Below, piece by piece: positions 44,874 through 53,770 of a stretch of 64,000 nt of DNA; the first letter of the stretch is position 1; every line of letters begins with the position of its first letter. The stretch comes from Caryophanales bacterium (lineage in GTDB: Bacteria; Bacillota; Bacilli; Bacillales; Bacillaceae_J). Under the pieces are notes generated by a model. The model saw nothing but the letters and a program-made list of their open reading frames with translations. It searched no databases and was not told where the DNA came from. The DNA lies in assembly GCA_012840465.1 (NCBI GenBank), contig DULJ01000042.1, forward strand, positions 1-64,000, given 5' to 3'. The position numbers were made by a program, and so were the translations under genes.

Positions 44874-46106
44874 ATGCAATTTTTTAAAGTCAAAACAGTT
44901 GAAGAAACGTACGACTTAATAAGACAACATGTCCAAGCTATTAAAACACTAGAGACTGTACCTCTATCTGAAGCATTACATAGAACACTAGCTGTGAACC
45001 TTGTATCATCAGAAGATATACCTAGCTTTCGTCGCTCGACAGTTGATGGATATGCTGTTAAGGCAGCAGATACTTATGGGTCCTCAGAATCAATGCCCGG
45101 CTTTTTAAACGTTGTTGGTGAAGTCCATATGGGAGAGGATGTAAACCAAGTGCTAGAAGCCGGAGAAGCGATGTATATTCCAACTGGCGGTATGGTTCCA
45201 CAAGGGGCCGACGGTGTTATTATGATTGAACATTGTGAAGATATTAGCGGGTTATTGAATACATATCGATCGGTTGCTCCTGGTGAAAACATTATCGGTA
45301 TTGGTGAAGACATAAGGGAAGATGAAACTTTTCTTACGAAAGGAACGATGCTAAGACCACAAGAAATCGGTGCCATCGGTTCATTGGGAATTGATCATGT
45401 GAATGTTTTCAAGAAAATTACTGTCGGTTATCTATCATCTGGCGACGAAATTGTCCCATTTGAAACGAAACAACTCCTACCTGGGCAGGTACGTGATATA
45501 AATGTCTTAACAATTGGTAATATGGTTAAAGAATGGGGTTATGATTTTGTTTACGGAGGAGTAGTCCCGGATCAATACAAGATCTTCCAAAAACGTGCAG
45601 CGGAATTAGCTGAAAATGTAGATTGTCTCATCCTTTCAGGGGGTAGCTCTGTTGGTGCGAAAGACTATACAACTGAGGTTATTCAATCCATCGGCAACCC
45701 CGGTGTTTATGTTCATGGTGTATCAGTTAAACCTGGGAAACCGACGATTTTGTCTCAAGCTAATGAGCTCCCGGTTATTGGGTTGCCAGGGCATCCAGCC
45801 TCGGCGATGATCATCTTCCAATTATTTGGTCGAGAAATCTTAACAAGATTAAGCGGAGGAAAAACGAGAGATTTGCCTTCTAGAGCTAATGCCATAATGA
45901 AGAAAAACATTCCGTCATCACCTGGACGTTCAGACTATGTACGGGTAAAGTTAAGCTTGGAAAATGGAGAATGGTGGGCAGAGCCAATCTTCGGAAAATC
46001 GGGCCTATTAAAAACGTTAGTACAAAGTGATGGTATTGTTGAAATTCCTTCTAAAAAAGAAGGGATTGTAATCGGTGAATCGGTCTCGGTTATTTTGCTG
46101 CGTTAG
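44874..46106 (+). CDS. moeA: Molybdopterin molybdenumtransferase MoeA
   Basis: 410 residues. It inserts molybdate into adenylylated molybdopterin. The motifs PSFRRSTVDGYAV, PTGGMVPQGADGVIMIE, SSGDEIV, LSGGSSVGAKDYT and GLPGHPASAMI cover all four MoeA domains. A second, fused MoeA is encoded directly downstream. Confidence 0.92.
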   Translation: MQFFKVKTVEETYDLIRQHVQAIKTLETVPLSEALHRTLAVNLVSSEDIPSFRRSTVDGYAVKAADTYGSSESMPGFLNVVGEVHMGEDVNQVLEAGEAMYIPTGGMVPQGADGVIMIEHCEDISGLLNTYRSVAPGENIIGIGEDIREDETFLTKGTMLRPQEIGAIGSLGIDHVNVFKKITVGYLSSGDEIVPFETKQLLPGQVRDINVLTIGNMVKEWGYDFVYGGVVPDQYKIFQKRAAELAENVDCLILSGGSSVGAKDYTTEVIQSIGNPGVYVHGVSVKPGKPTILSQANELPVIGLPGHPASAMIIFQLFGREILTRLSGGKTRDLPSRANAIMKKNIPSSPGRSDYVRVKLSLENGEWWAEPIFGKSGLLKTLVQSDGIVEIPSKKEGIVIGESVSVILLR

Positions 46107-46120
46107 GAAGGTGAGAAAAC

Positions 46121-48043
46121 TTGAAGGATAAAAGATATAATAGAAAAATATATTTAGAGGACAAACCAAGGAGTCAAGCATTACAGGAATTACTAGCAGC
46201 GTTTACATTTGAAAGAGTGATCGAAAAGGTGCCGACTTCAGAGGCGCTTGGTAGAATTACTGCTGTTCCAATTTATGCAGAACTTTCACAGCCGCATTAT
46301 CATGCTTCCGCTATGGATGGCGTGGCCGTAATGGCTGAAGAAACTTATGGTGCACATGAACAAAATCCCGTACATTTATCGATTTCAAATGATCAGTTTA
46401 TATACGTCGATACAGGAAATCCAATTCCATCACCTTTCGATGCCGTTATTATGATTGAAAAGGTACATGCTATAGATGAAGATACAATTGAAATTATTGA
46501 ACCTGCGACACCATGGCAGCATATTAGGCCAATAGGGGAAGATGTAGTTACAGGAGAAATGCTACTTCCACAAGGGCATAAGCTTCGCCCCGTTGATCTT
46601 GGGGCGTTACTTGGAGGAGGAGTATTTGAAGTTCCCGTCGTCAAAAAGCCAATCGTTTCGATTATTCCGACAGGAAATGAAATCGTAAGCCCTAGTATAG
46701 ACGTATTGCCCGGAGAAATAATTGAAACAAATGGAACGGTCTTTGCGGGCTATGTTACAGAATGGGGAGGCTCTCCGGTTAAAGAGGAGATCGTTAAAGA
46801 CAACCCAGATTTAATCCGAGAGGCTCTCCTTACTGCAGCAGAAAAATCAGATATTGTAATTATCAATGCAGGATCGTCTGCGGGCTCAAAAGATTATACG
46901 GTTCATATCATTGCTGAAATCGGACAAGTATTATCACATGGGGTTGCAACACGTCCAGGTAAACCTGTTGTTCTTGGGAAAATTTACAATACTGTTGTGA
47001 TTGGACTTCCAGGCTATCCTGTTTCTGCGTATTTAGCGATGGAATGGTTTGTCCGGCCGCTTATTTGTGAATATTTAGGAATGGCAGAGCCGGAAAGAGA
47101 GAAATTAACTGTTAAACTAGGGCGTCGTGTTGTCTCTAATATGGGCTCCGAAGATTTTGTTAGAATGAATATCGGTTATGTGAATGGTCAATACATTGCG
47201 AACCCATTGACAAGGGCAGCTGGTGTTACGATGTCAATGGTTCGGGCAGATGGTCTACTGTTGGTTCCGGCTGACAGCCTCGGTTTAGAGCAAGGTGAAA
47301 TGATTGAGTTGGACTTATATAAACCATTAAAAGTGATCGATAAGTCGATATTGTTTAGTGGCAGTCATGACTTAACTATTGATATCATCTCTTCCCAAAT
47401 TCGAACTCAGGATATTACTAGGCAAATCATATCGTCGCATACAGGAAGCATGGCGGGACTTATGGCGATTCGGAAAGGGGAAGCCCATATTGCCGGCATC
47501 CATTTATTAGATCCTGAATCCGGCGAATATAATTTACCTTTTATAAAAAAATATATCGACGATCAAAAACTAGTATTATTAAGATTTTTGAAGAGGGAAC
47601 AAGGCTGGATCGTTCCGAAAGGAAATCCAGATCAAGTTCATTCTGTAAATGATTTAATAGCAAAGAACTTAAATTTCGTAAATAGACAAAAAGGTGCTGG
47701 AACAAGAATTTTATTTGATCATTTATTGAAAAAAGCCGCTATTTCTTCCGAAAGTGTAAAAGGCTATCAAAGGGAAATGTTCTCACATTTAAGTGTAGCT
47801 GCCGAGGTAAAACAACAGGCAAATAGCGTCGGCCTAGGTATTTATTCAGCGGCAAAAGCAATGGATTTAGATTTTATACCGATTGCAGATGAAAGCTATG
47901 ACCTATTAATGACAGCATCCTTCTATGAAAGCGATGGTGGAAAATTGCTAGAAACCGTATTGCGATCCAATGAGTTTAAAAGCACAGTAGAACGACTAGG
48001 CGGCTACAAAGTAATTCAGGACTTTCAAGCATATTACATTTAA
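46121..48043 (+). CDS. MoeA fused to a periplasmic-binding-protein-like domain
   Basis: 640 residues. Residues 1-405 are a full MoeA (PHYHASAMDGVAV, PTGNEIVSP, NAGSSAGSKDYT, GLPGYPVSAYL). Residues about 415-635 are a PBP-like domain of the type often fused to MoeA (LFSGSHDLTIDIIS, HTGSMAGLMAIRKGEAHIAGIHL, GAGTRILFDHLL). It lacks a signal peptide, so the binding domain acts in the cytosol, possibly sensing molybdate/tungstate or cofactor. Its TTG start has GAAGGTGAG. Having two MoeA proteins may separate Mo from W insertion; that is inference. Confidence 0.9.
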   Translation: MKDKRYNRKIYLEDKPRSQALQELLAAFTFERVIEKVPTSEALGRITAVPIYAELSQPHYHASAMDGVAVMAEETYGAHEQNPVHLSISNDQFIYVDTGNPIPSPFDAVIMIEKVHAIDEDTIEIIEPATPWQHIRPIGEDVVTGEMLLPQGHKLRPVDLGALLGGGVFEVPVVKKPIVSIIPTGNEIVSPSIDVLPGEIIETNGTVFAGYVTEWGGSPVKEEIVKDNPDLIREALLTAAEKSDIVIINAGSSAGSKDYTVHIIAEIGQVLSHGVATRPGKPVVLGKIYNTVVIGLPGYPVSAYLAMEWFVRPLICEYLGMAEPEREKLTVKLGRRVVSNMGSEDFVRMNIGYVNGQYIANPLTRAAGVTMSMVRADGLLLVPADSLGLEQGEMIELDLYKPLKVIDKSILFSGSHDLTIDIISSQIRTQDITRQIISSHTGSMAGLMAIRKGEAHIAGIHLLDPESGEYNLPFIKKYIDDQKLVLLRFLKREQGWIVPKGNPDQVHSVNDLIAKNLNFVNRQKGAGTRILFDHLLKKAAISSESVKGYQREMFSHLSVAAEVKQQANSVGLGIYSAAKAMDLDFIPIADESYDLLMTASFYESDGGKLLETVLRSNEFKSTVERLGGYKVIQDFQAYYI

Positions 48044-48172
48044 ATCCGTTACAATGATGCGCCAATCTAATAGTTTGAGTTGTGAAATAACTTTGAACAC
48101 ATCCAGATTATATAGCCAAAACAGGATGATAATGTTTATAATATACTTATCTTGATGTAGGAGGAAATTAAA

Positions 48173-48376
48173 ATGTTAACGAATATCGGAATTCCAGGCT
48201 TAATTCTTATTCTACTTCTAGCGTTGATTATTTTTGGACCGAAGAAGCTACCTGAAATAGGAAAAGCCACGGGTCAAACGATTCGGGAATTCAAAAAGTC
48301 AACGAAGGAATTAACTAGCGATGTTGTAGAAGAATTTGATGAAGTGAAAAAAGAAGTAAAAGACCTTAAAAACTAA
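48173..48376 (+). CDS. tatA: Twin-arginine translocase TatA
   Basis: 67 residues: one N-terminal transmembrane helix ([17 protein letters not shown]), the [15 protein letters not shown] hinge and an amphipathic helix, then a charged tail. It forms the Tat pore used to export the folded formate dehydrogenase. AGGAGG precedes the start. Confidence 0.93.
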   Translation: MLTNIGIPGLILILLLALIIFGPKKLPEIGKATGQTIREFKKSTKELTSDVVEEFDEVKKEVKDLKN

Positions 48377-48410
48377 TATGGCTTCCAAACAACTTTAGGG
48401 GTGACCATTT

Positions 48411-48608
48411 ATGTTATCGAATATTGGTATACCGGGATTAATTTTAATTCTTGTAATAGCACTTGTCGTTTTCGGACCTTCTAAATTACCTGAAATCGGT
48501 AAAGCGGTTGGAAGTTCTTTAAAAGAGTTTAAAAAAGCTACTAAAGAACTGACAAAAGAAGATGATGAATCAAAGAAAATTGAGGAACAAAAGAAAGACA
48601 CTTTGTAA
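48411..48608 (+). CDS. Second TatA-type protein
   Basis: 65 residues, nearly identical in plan to the preceding protein ([38 protein letters not shown]). Its last 15 residues are strongly acidic and basic. Either two TatA paralogues or a TatA/TatB-like pair serve the following TatC. The two genes seem to be a tandem duplication. Confidence 0.9.
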   Translation: MLSNIGIPGLILILVIALVVFGPSKLPEIGKAVGSSLKEFKKATKELTKEDDESKKIEEQKKDTL

Positions 48609-48718
48609 TATAGAAGGTAGAGGGAAGGTGTAGGAGTTATCATCTTACATCTTCTTTCTAGTTATTCAGCTAAAAAATTAAACATATATATGCTCTCATC
48701 GTTTGGGGGGGAACTAAT

Positions 48719-49483
48719 TTGGAACAAGATCAAAGTATGAATTTAGTTGGGCATCTAGATGAGTTGCGAAATCGAATCATTATCACAGGTGTAGCCTTTA
48801 TCGTTTTCTTTATAGCAGCATTTATCTATGTCCAAGAGATATATGATTTTTTTGTAAAGGGTTTAGATTTTAAGCTTACGGTCTTAAGTCCAACAGAAAT
48901 TATCTGGGTTTATTTTCAACTTGCCGGTGTTGTTGCAATTGCTTTAACGATTCCGGTGCTTGCATGGCAGCTTTGGTTATTTATTAAACCTGCGTTAAAA
49001 CCTTTAGAACAAAAGGTCACACTATCCTATATACCCGCACTATTTATTTTGTTTGTAGTAGGCCTTTGTTTTGGTTACTTCTTTATTTTCCCAATCGTTT
49101 TTGACTTTTTACTAGGCTTAGCCGGTGACAATATGCAAAATATGTTCACAATAGAGAAATACTTCGGCTTTTTATTAAGAATCACATTGCCGTTCGCTAT
49201 TCTCTTTGAACTGCCGGTTGTCGTTATGTTTTTAACTAGCCTCGGCATTATTGATCCAGTTAAACTGTCTAAAATTAGAAAATATGCCTATTTTGTATTA
49301 GCAATTGTTTCTGCCGTCGTAACACCACCGGATTTCATCTCGCAAACATTAGTTATGATTCCATTATGTGTTTTATATGAAATCAGTATTCAATTATCTA
49401 AAGTGGTATACCGTAAAAGGCTGAAAAAGGAAAGAGCTGCAGCAGAAGAATTGGGTTTGCTAGACCCAGAAGAACACGCCTGA
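48719..49483 (+). CDS. tatC: Twin-arginine translocase TatC
   Basis: 254 residues with six membrane helices. It is the receptor for RR signal peptides. Family motifs: LVGHLDELRNRI at the N-terminus and ELPVVVMFLTSLGI. The TTG at 48719 lies behind GGGGGGAA. It completes the export part of the formate dehydrogenase island, although general Tat substrates may also use it. Confidence 0.93.
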   Translation: MEQDQSMNLVGHLDELRNRIIITGVAFIVFFIAAFIYVQEIYDFFVKGLDFKLTVLSPTEIIWVYFQLAGVVAIALTIPVLAWQLWLFIKPALKPLEQKVTLSYIPALFILFVVGLCFGYFFIFPIVFDFLLGLAGDNMQNMFTIEKYFGFLLRITLPFAILFELPVVVMFLTSLGIIDPVKLSKIRKYAYFVLAIVSAVVTPPDFISQTLVMIPLCVLYEISIQLSKVVYRKRLKKERAAAEELGLLDPEEHA

Positions 49484-49502
49484 TCATTGGTCAGGCGTGT
49501 TT
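49473..49502. terminator. Bidirectional terminator overlapping two stop codons
   Basis: AACACGCCTGA and TCAGGCGTGTT pair across the TGA of tatC and the end of the reverse-strand haemoglobin gene. Confidence 0.8.
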
Positions 49503-49864
49503 ATCATTATACCCGCTACTTGCTGTAAACGGTCGTAAAATTGTTCACGAATGGCTCCATCTAAGCCGATATCGTCCATTGCTTCTTTCATGCATGCCAA
49601 CCAAGCAATAGCCCTTGTTGGTGTGATTTCAAAGGGCATATGCCTCGCTCTCATAGCTGGTGGGCCGAATTCATCGCTATATAGAGTAGGGCCACCTGTA
49701 AACTGTGTTAAAAACATTTTTTGTTTCCTTTTAATTTCTTCCATATCGCCTTCAAATAAAGGACTAAGAATTGGATTTGCATAAACCTTAGGGTAAAAGG
49801 AATTCACAAGCTTTTGGATTGTTTCTTCCCCACCAAGCATTTCATATGGAGTTTCAAAATTCAT
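49484..49864 (-). CDS. Group II truncated haemoglobin
   Basis: A 126-residue 2-over-2 globin. The PYEMLGGEETIQKLVNSFYPKV start, the YSDEFGPPAMRARHMPFEIT segment (proximal His in RARH) and the Trp in AWLACMKEA are those of group II (YjbI type). Such proteins bind O2 or protect against NO and peroxide. It sits convergent with tatC. Confidence 0.92.
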   Translation of the reverse strand: MNFETPYEMLGGEETIQKLVNSFYPKVYANPILSPLFEGDMEEIKRKQKMFLTQFTGGPTLYSDEFGPPAMRARHMPFEITPTRAIAWLACMKEAMDDIGLDGAIREQFYDRLQQVAGIMINTPDQ

Positions 49865-50023
49865 TTTATCACCTACTTTTCCTAGTTTTCATACTATAAT
49901 ATATCAAAAGAAGGTTTTGGTAAAAGTGATTTATATCACACTTACTATTATGGCACAGAAAACGGATTCTTGGTAAAATAATATGAAACTTACGGATGCT
50001 GTATATAGAAAGGACGTTATTCT

Positions 50024-50251
50024 TTGAGAAAATCATTTTACCAATTTGTACTAAAGTTTCGAACAACGAAAAAAGGAGATATATTGGGTCAATTTGCAGA
50101 AGAGGTTTATAAGGACCATAGTTTTCCTAAATATTCTTCAGATTATCACGAAATCAGCAATTATTTGGAGTTAAATGATACATCTTTGCATTCAGTTAGT
50201 ATCTTTGACCGAGTGTGGGAAATGTATGAACAGGAAGTAATTGGACTATAG
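50024..50251 (+). CDS. YozE family protein (UPF0346)
   Basis: 75 residues with a TTG start behind AGAAAGGACG. The pattern SFYQFVLKFR...ILGQFAEEVYKDHSFPKYSSDYHEISNYLE matches the conserved YozE/SAM-like helical family of bacilli. Its function is not known. Confidence 0.88.
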   Translation: MRKSFYQFVLKFRTTKKGDILGQFAEEVYKDHSFPKYSSDYHEISNYLELNDTSLHSVSIFDRVWEMYEQEVIGL

Positions 50252-50360
50252 ATATAAGCGTTTTTCTCAAACTTTTTTGCCAACTTTTCTAAGCAATATA
50301 ATTTTCGTTATGCGGAAATTATAAAAAAGAAAGGGAAAAAAATTTGGGAGGAACAAACAC

Positions 50361-51176
50361 GTGAAAATAAAACTATTAACAATAATCGTAACGGGCGTAT
50401 CTTTATCAATGATGGGTGCCTGTGGTGTTAACAATGCTAACGAAGAACAGAATATTTTAGATCCAAATGCAGCTACAATTTCTAGTATGAATACATCATT
50501 AAATAGCAACCAATATCCGGAAACAGTACCGATGCTGACAGATGGTGCGAAGTACGAATTTAGAATTGCGGATGGGCGTCCAGGTGGAATGCATAATTTT
50601 GATGGTGGCGATTACCGTCAACAAGATTTGCAAAACAAGCAGTACCAGCAATATACACAGCAGCCCCGACAACAATCCCAAAGAGTACCACAAGCTCCAC
50701 AGGAGCAAGTACAACAAATACCGAAACAGCAAGTACCAAAACAACAGGTTCCAAAACAACAAACACAAAAAACACAGCAAGCTGCTCCTGCTGCGGGCAT
50801 AAGTGCTGCTGAATCAAAAGTTGTGCAATTAACAAATGTAGAGCGGAGAAAAAGTGGGTTGCCTGATTTGCAAATGGACACTGCTTTAAGTAAGGTTGCT
50901 CATGAAAAAGCGAATGATATGCAATCCAAGCATTATTTCTCGCATACAAGTCCAACCTATGGATCACCATTTGACATGATGCGTGATTTTGGTATTACCT
51001 ATCGTTCTGCGGGTGAAAACATTGCCCAAGGACAAACAACACCGGAAGAGGTTGTCCAGGCTTGGATGAACAGTGAGGGGCACCGCCGAAACATTTTAAG
51101 TGCCGATTATACTCATATTGGAGTGGGCTATACACAGACGGGTAATTATTGGTCACAAATGTTTATCAAAAAATAA
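50361..51176 (+). CDS. CAP-domain lipoprotein (YkwD-like)
   Basis: 271 residues. A signal peptide ends with the lipobox MMGAC (Cys21), so it is an outer-surface lipoprotein. A Gln/Pro-rich low-complexity linker (about 95-145) contains tandem PKQQV units. The C-terminal CAP/SCP domain (about 150-270) shows LTNVERRKSGLPDLQ, HYFSHTSP and GHRRNILSADY. CAP proteins are common in spore formers; the function of this branch is open. Confidence 0.9.
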   Translation: MKIKLLTIIVTGVSLSMMGACGVNNANEEQNILDPNAATISSMNTSLNSNQYPETVPMLTDGAKYEFRIADGRPGGMHNFDGGDYRQQDLQNKQYQQYTQQPRQQSQRVPQAPQEQVQQIPKQQVPKQQVPKQQTQKTQQAAPAAGISAAESKVVQLTNVERRKSGLPDLQMDTALSKVAHEKANDMQSKHYFSHTSPTYGSPFDMMRDFGITYRSAGENIAQGQTTPEEVVQAWMNSEGHRRNILSADYTHIGVGYTQTGNYWSQMFIKK

Positions 51177-51187
51177 GGATGAAATAT

Positions 51188-51218
51188 AAAACCGGCTATC
51201 TTAAAGGCGGCCGGTTCT
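51188..51218. terminator. Terminator between convergent genes
   Basis: AACCGGC and GCCGGTT pair, with CTATTTT following on the plus strand. Confidence 0.6.
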
Positions 51219-51221
51219 ATT

Positions 51222-51977
51222 TTAAAAATATAGCTTTTTAATTTTATCAATGACAAGATCGGTATGATTAGATACCTGCGGAATGGCATATCCGACATAA
51301 AGTGGTGATGTCGGAAAACGAGGAATGATCTTAACGGCAATTTTTCCAGCGTACTCGTAAAAAAACAAATTATAGCTATTACAATTTCGGTTAAAATGAT
51401 TCAAAGTATAATGGGTAGCAATCTGGATATCCTCTGCAAATGTTTTTAAGCCGCGCTCATCTTCCATGATCACATTAAATTCATAAAAGCCCATTCTAGG
51501 GTATTTTGAAATATTAAATTCCACCCCGTCCTGAATTTCAATCGGCACCCCAATAAAATGATTATCATGTAATGTTTCCGAATAGTTAATATGATCGAGT
51601 CCGACAATTTGCATGTGGGGATGACGCAGTGAACCACCGGATAATGGACCATGATTTTTGAAAAATAGCACAGATTTATATTTATTAGTTTTAATCATCT
51701 CTTTCCAGTGGTTGAGTCCAAAGGAAATGACTTTATAGAGGTGCTCCTTACTATACTCGGATAATTCGGATTGGCATTCATCGGTCTCAATAATGACCGT
51801 TTGAAACGTTTGTTCTAAAGTAGGATATTTATTTTTCAGCCAAATGATTGAACCGTCTGTATCAAAAATATCTGTAAGTGCAGCCCGATTACAAAAAGGG
51901 CATGATGTTTCTGAATGAATTAGACTGTTTGGCTTTTGCGAACCAATTGAGGAATCAAATATTAAATGATTATGCAT
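51222..51977 (-). CDS. DUF4931 / GalT-like (HIT superfamily) protein
   Basis: 251 residues. CPFCNRA near the N-terminus is a metal-binding CxxC, and SGGSLRHPHMQIVGL holds the His-x-His motif of the HIT/GalT superfamily. It resembles bacillus proteins of the DUF4931 family, relatives of galactose-1-phosphate uridylyltransferase. The nucleotide substrate is unknown. A stand-alone gene. Confidence 0.75.
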   Translation of the reverse strand: MHNHLIFDSSIGSQKPNSLIHSETSCPFCNRAALTDIFDTDGSIIWLKNKYPTLEQTFQTVIIETDECQSELSEYSKEHLYKVISFGLNHWKEMIKTNKYKSVLFFKNHGPLSGGSLRHPHMQIVGLDHINYSETLHDNHFIGVPIEIQDGVEFNISKYPRMGFYEFNVIMEDERGLKTFAEDIQIATHYTLNHFNRNCNSYNLFFYEYAGKIAVKIIPRFPTSPLYVGYAIPQVSNHTDLVIDKIKKLYF

Positions 51978-52148
51978 ATTCGAGTTACTCCTTTAACAGT
52001 TTCCTATAATAAGTTTATTATAGATTTAAAGGCTTTACCACTAAAAAGCTAGTTTGCTTATAAAGCCTGTTTTTTCTTGGTTGTGCACCTTCAAACAAAA
52101 TCCTCCATACAATGTTAGTAACTGTAAATAGAAATGGAGGGGAATTTA

Positions 52149-52427
52149 ATGCAAAATAAAAACAATAAAAACAACAATAATAATATGTTTGGTAACATCG
52201 AGAAGAAAACAGGTGTCAATATGGGTGAAATTTTGAAATTAGCAAACTCTTTATCTAATGCGAATTTCAAAGATGAGAATACAGTAAGAAGAGTGATCCA
52301 GCAGGTTGCACAATTAGCAGGAAAACGTGTTCCAAAAGAAAAAGAGGATATGTTAGTTAAATCAATTATAAGCAATAATATGCCAATGGATTTAAATGCC
52401 TTAACGAAAATGATGAATAATAAGTAA
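52149..52427 (+). CDS. spoVIF: Stage VI sporulation protein F
   Basis: 92 residues. The Asn-rich start (NKNNKNNNNNMF) and the following GNIEKKTGVNMGEILKLANSLSNA and QQVAQLAGKRVPKEKEDMLVKSI match SpoVIF of bacilli, needed for late coat maturation and spore resistance. GGAGGGG at 52135 serves the ATG at 52149. It is probably under a late mother-cell sigma factor. Confidence 0.9.
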   Translation: MQNKNNKNNNNNMFGNIEKKTGVNMGEILKLANSLSNANFKDENTVRRVIQQVAQLAGKRVPKEKEDMLVKSIISNNMPMDLNALTKMMNNK

Positions 52428-52437
52428 ATGTATGAAT

Positions 52438-52483
52438 AAATAGGCTTTCTCAAAAACAGATTTTGAGAAAGCCTATTTTTAAA
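52438..52483. terminator. Bidirectional terminator after spoVIF
   Basis: AAATAGGCTTTCTCAAAA and TTTTGAGAAAGCCTATTT form a long perfect stem between convergent genes. Confidence 0.88.
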
Positions 52484-52502
52484 GTGGAAAATTAATGGAT
52501 GA

Positions 52503-52838
52503 TTAACTTAGAAGGGTGATCATCATATCTGTAGACACTTTGTGCTCGTAGCTTCGATATTTTATAAGGGTTTTCCCTTCCTTTGTGACTGTAAGTGATA
52601 ATATTTTCTCAGTTAGTTTTCCTTTTGATTCTAAAATAAATTGGATGTCGTTTTTGGTTAAGGTATATTCATGAAGATCAATTCCAAGTAATTGCCGGCT
52701 TGTTTTAATCGTATTGGAATCATTCTTAATAAAGGAGGCTAGCTCAACTAGGGAAAACTTATCCTTGCTGCCTTGAAGATGGTGAACGGCATCCTTTACT
52801 TTGTCTGTAATTGTATGAAAAAGTGATTTAAAATCCAA
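52503..52838 (-). CDS. Hypothetical protein (111 aa)
   Basis: 111 residues, no signal peptide or membrane helix. A helical N-terminus (MDFKSLFHTITDKVKDAVHHL) precedes a mixed region ending in TKEGKTLIKYRSYEHKVSTD. AAGGAGG precedes the ATG. The family is not recognised. Confidence 0.65.
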   Translation of the reverse strand: MDFKSLFHTITDKVKDAVHHLQGSKDKFSLVELASFIKNDSNTIKTSRQLLGIDLHEYTLTKNDIQFILESKGKLTEKILSLTVTKEGKTLIKYRSYEHKVSTDMMITLLS

Positions 52839-52900
52839 AGAAATCCTCCTTACTTTTAATAATATAAGTAAAAGCTTGTGACTTAGTCATTTCCAAGCTT

Positions 52901-53551
52901 TTATGCGTTTAACGGTAAAACATATAAAAATACAGCAAAGAAATGCGCAACAGAACCTAGTAGTACAAATATATGCCAGACTGCATGATGGAAAAGGAAT
53001 CCTCGCCAAACATAAAAAATGGTGCCAATCGTATATAGAATTCCACCTGTCACTAAAAACACTATACCTCCTGTAGGAAGACCCGCAACAAGCGGCTTCC
53101 ATGCAAATACGATAAGCCAACCCATTACAACATAAAGGATCGTGGAAAGGTATAAAAATCGTTTGCAAAAGAAGGCTTTAAATACTACTCCTAACAACGC
53201 TAACCCCCAAATGACACCGAATAAAGTCCATCCAACCCAACCTTTTATAACGATAAACAAAAAGGGGGTGTATGTCCCGGCAATAAATAGATAGATGGAA
53301 GAATGGTCCATAATTTCAAAAATATCTTTCGCTTTGCCTGCCGGAAAACTATGTACGAGCGTAGAAGAGACATATAAAAGCAGCATTGTCCCTCCAAAAA
53401 TGGAAAAGCTGACGACATGGAGTACGCTTCCTTCTAAACTTGAATAAACAGTGAGCAAAACAAGAGCTGCAATGCTTAACAGAGCGCCAATACCATGGGT
53501 AATTGAATTTACAATTTCCTCACTTTTTGTAAAAGTATGCGTTGTATTCAT
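52901..53551 (-). CDS. Haemolysin III / PAQR-family membrane protein
   Basis: 216 residues with seven membrane helices. The family signature motifs are visible: ITHGIGALLS, SSTLVHSF, IMDHSSIYLFIAGTYTPF and HAVWHIFVLLGSVAHFFAV, with His and Asp residues that would bind zinc. Its activity in bacilli is uncertain (TrhA-like membrane homeostasis). The ATG at 53551 is chosen for AAAGGAAGG upstream. Confidence 0.88.
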   Translation of the reverse strand: MNTTHTFTKSEEIVNSITHGIGALLSIAALVLLTVYSSLEGSVLHVVSFSIFGGTMLLLYVSSTLVHSFPAGKAKDIFEIMDHSSIYLFIAGTYTPFLFIVIKGWVGWTLFGVIWGLALLGVVFKAFFCKRFLYLSTILYVVMGWLIVFAWKPLVAGLPTGGIVFLVTGGILYTIGTIFYVWRGFLFHHAVWHIFVLLGSVAHFFAVFLYVLPLNA

Positions 53552-53770
53552 GAATGACCTTCCTTTCAAAGTTAAAATACCCAATCATTGGTATTATAAC
53601 AGAAATATCGATATTCAAATATTTTTAAAGTGATTTTTCATCGTTATCACATGATATCTAAGTGCTATTAAAATGATAGGGTTAGCTACTATATTCTTAA
53701 GGTATAGTTCTTTATTATTATTGGCAATAATCAGTAGTAAACTATAACTTCATTCAGCGCGGGTGAAAAA

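Noticed and set aside
50700-50780. Q/P repeat region of the CAP lipoprotein as a separate small gene on either strand
   Set aside because: Other-frame translations are low-complexity mirrors of the repeat; only the plus-strand frame has lipobox and CAP domain.
53746-53758. Further repeat copy before the FRG gene
   Set aside because: Only 13 bases (AACTTCATTCAGC) match, too few to call a copy.
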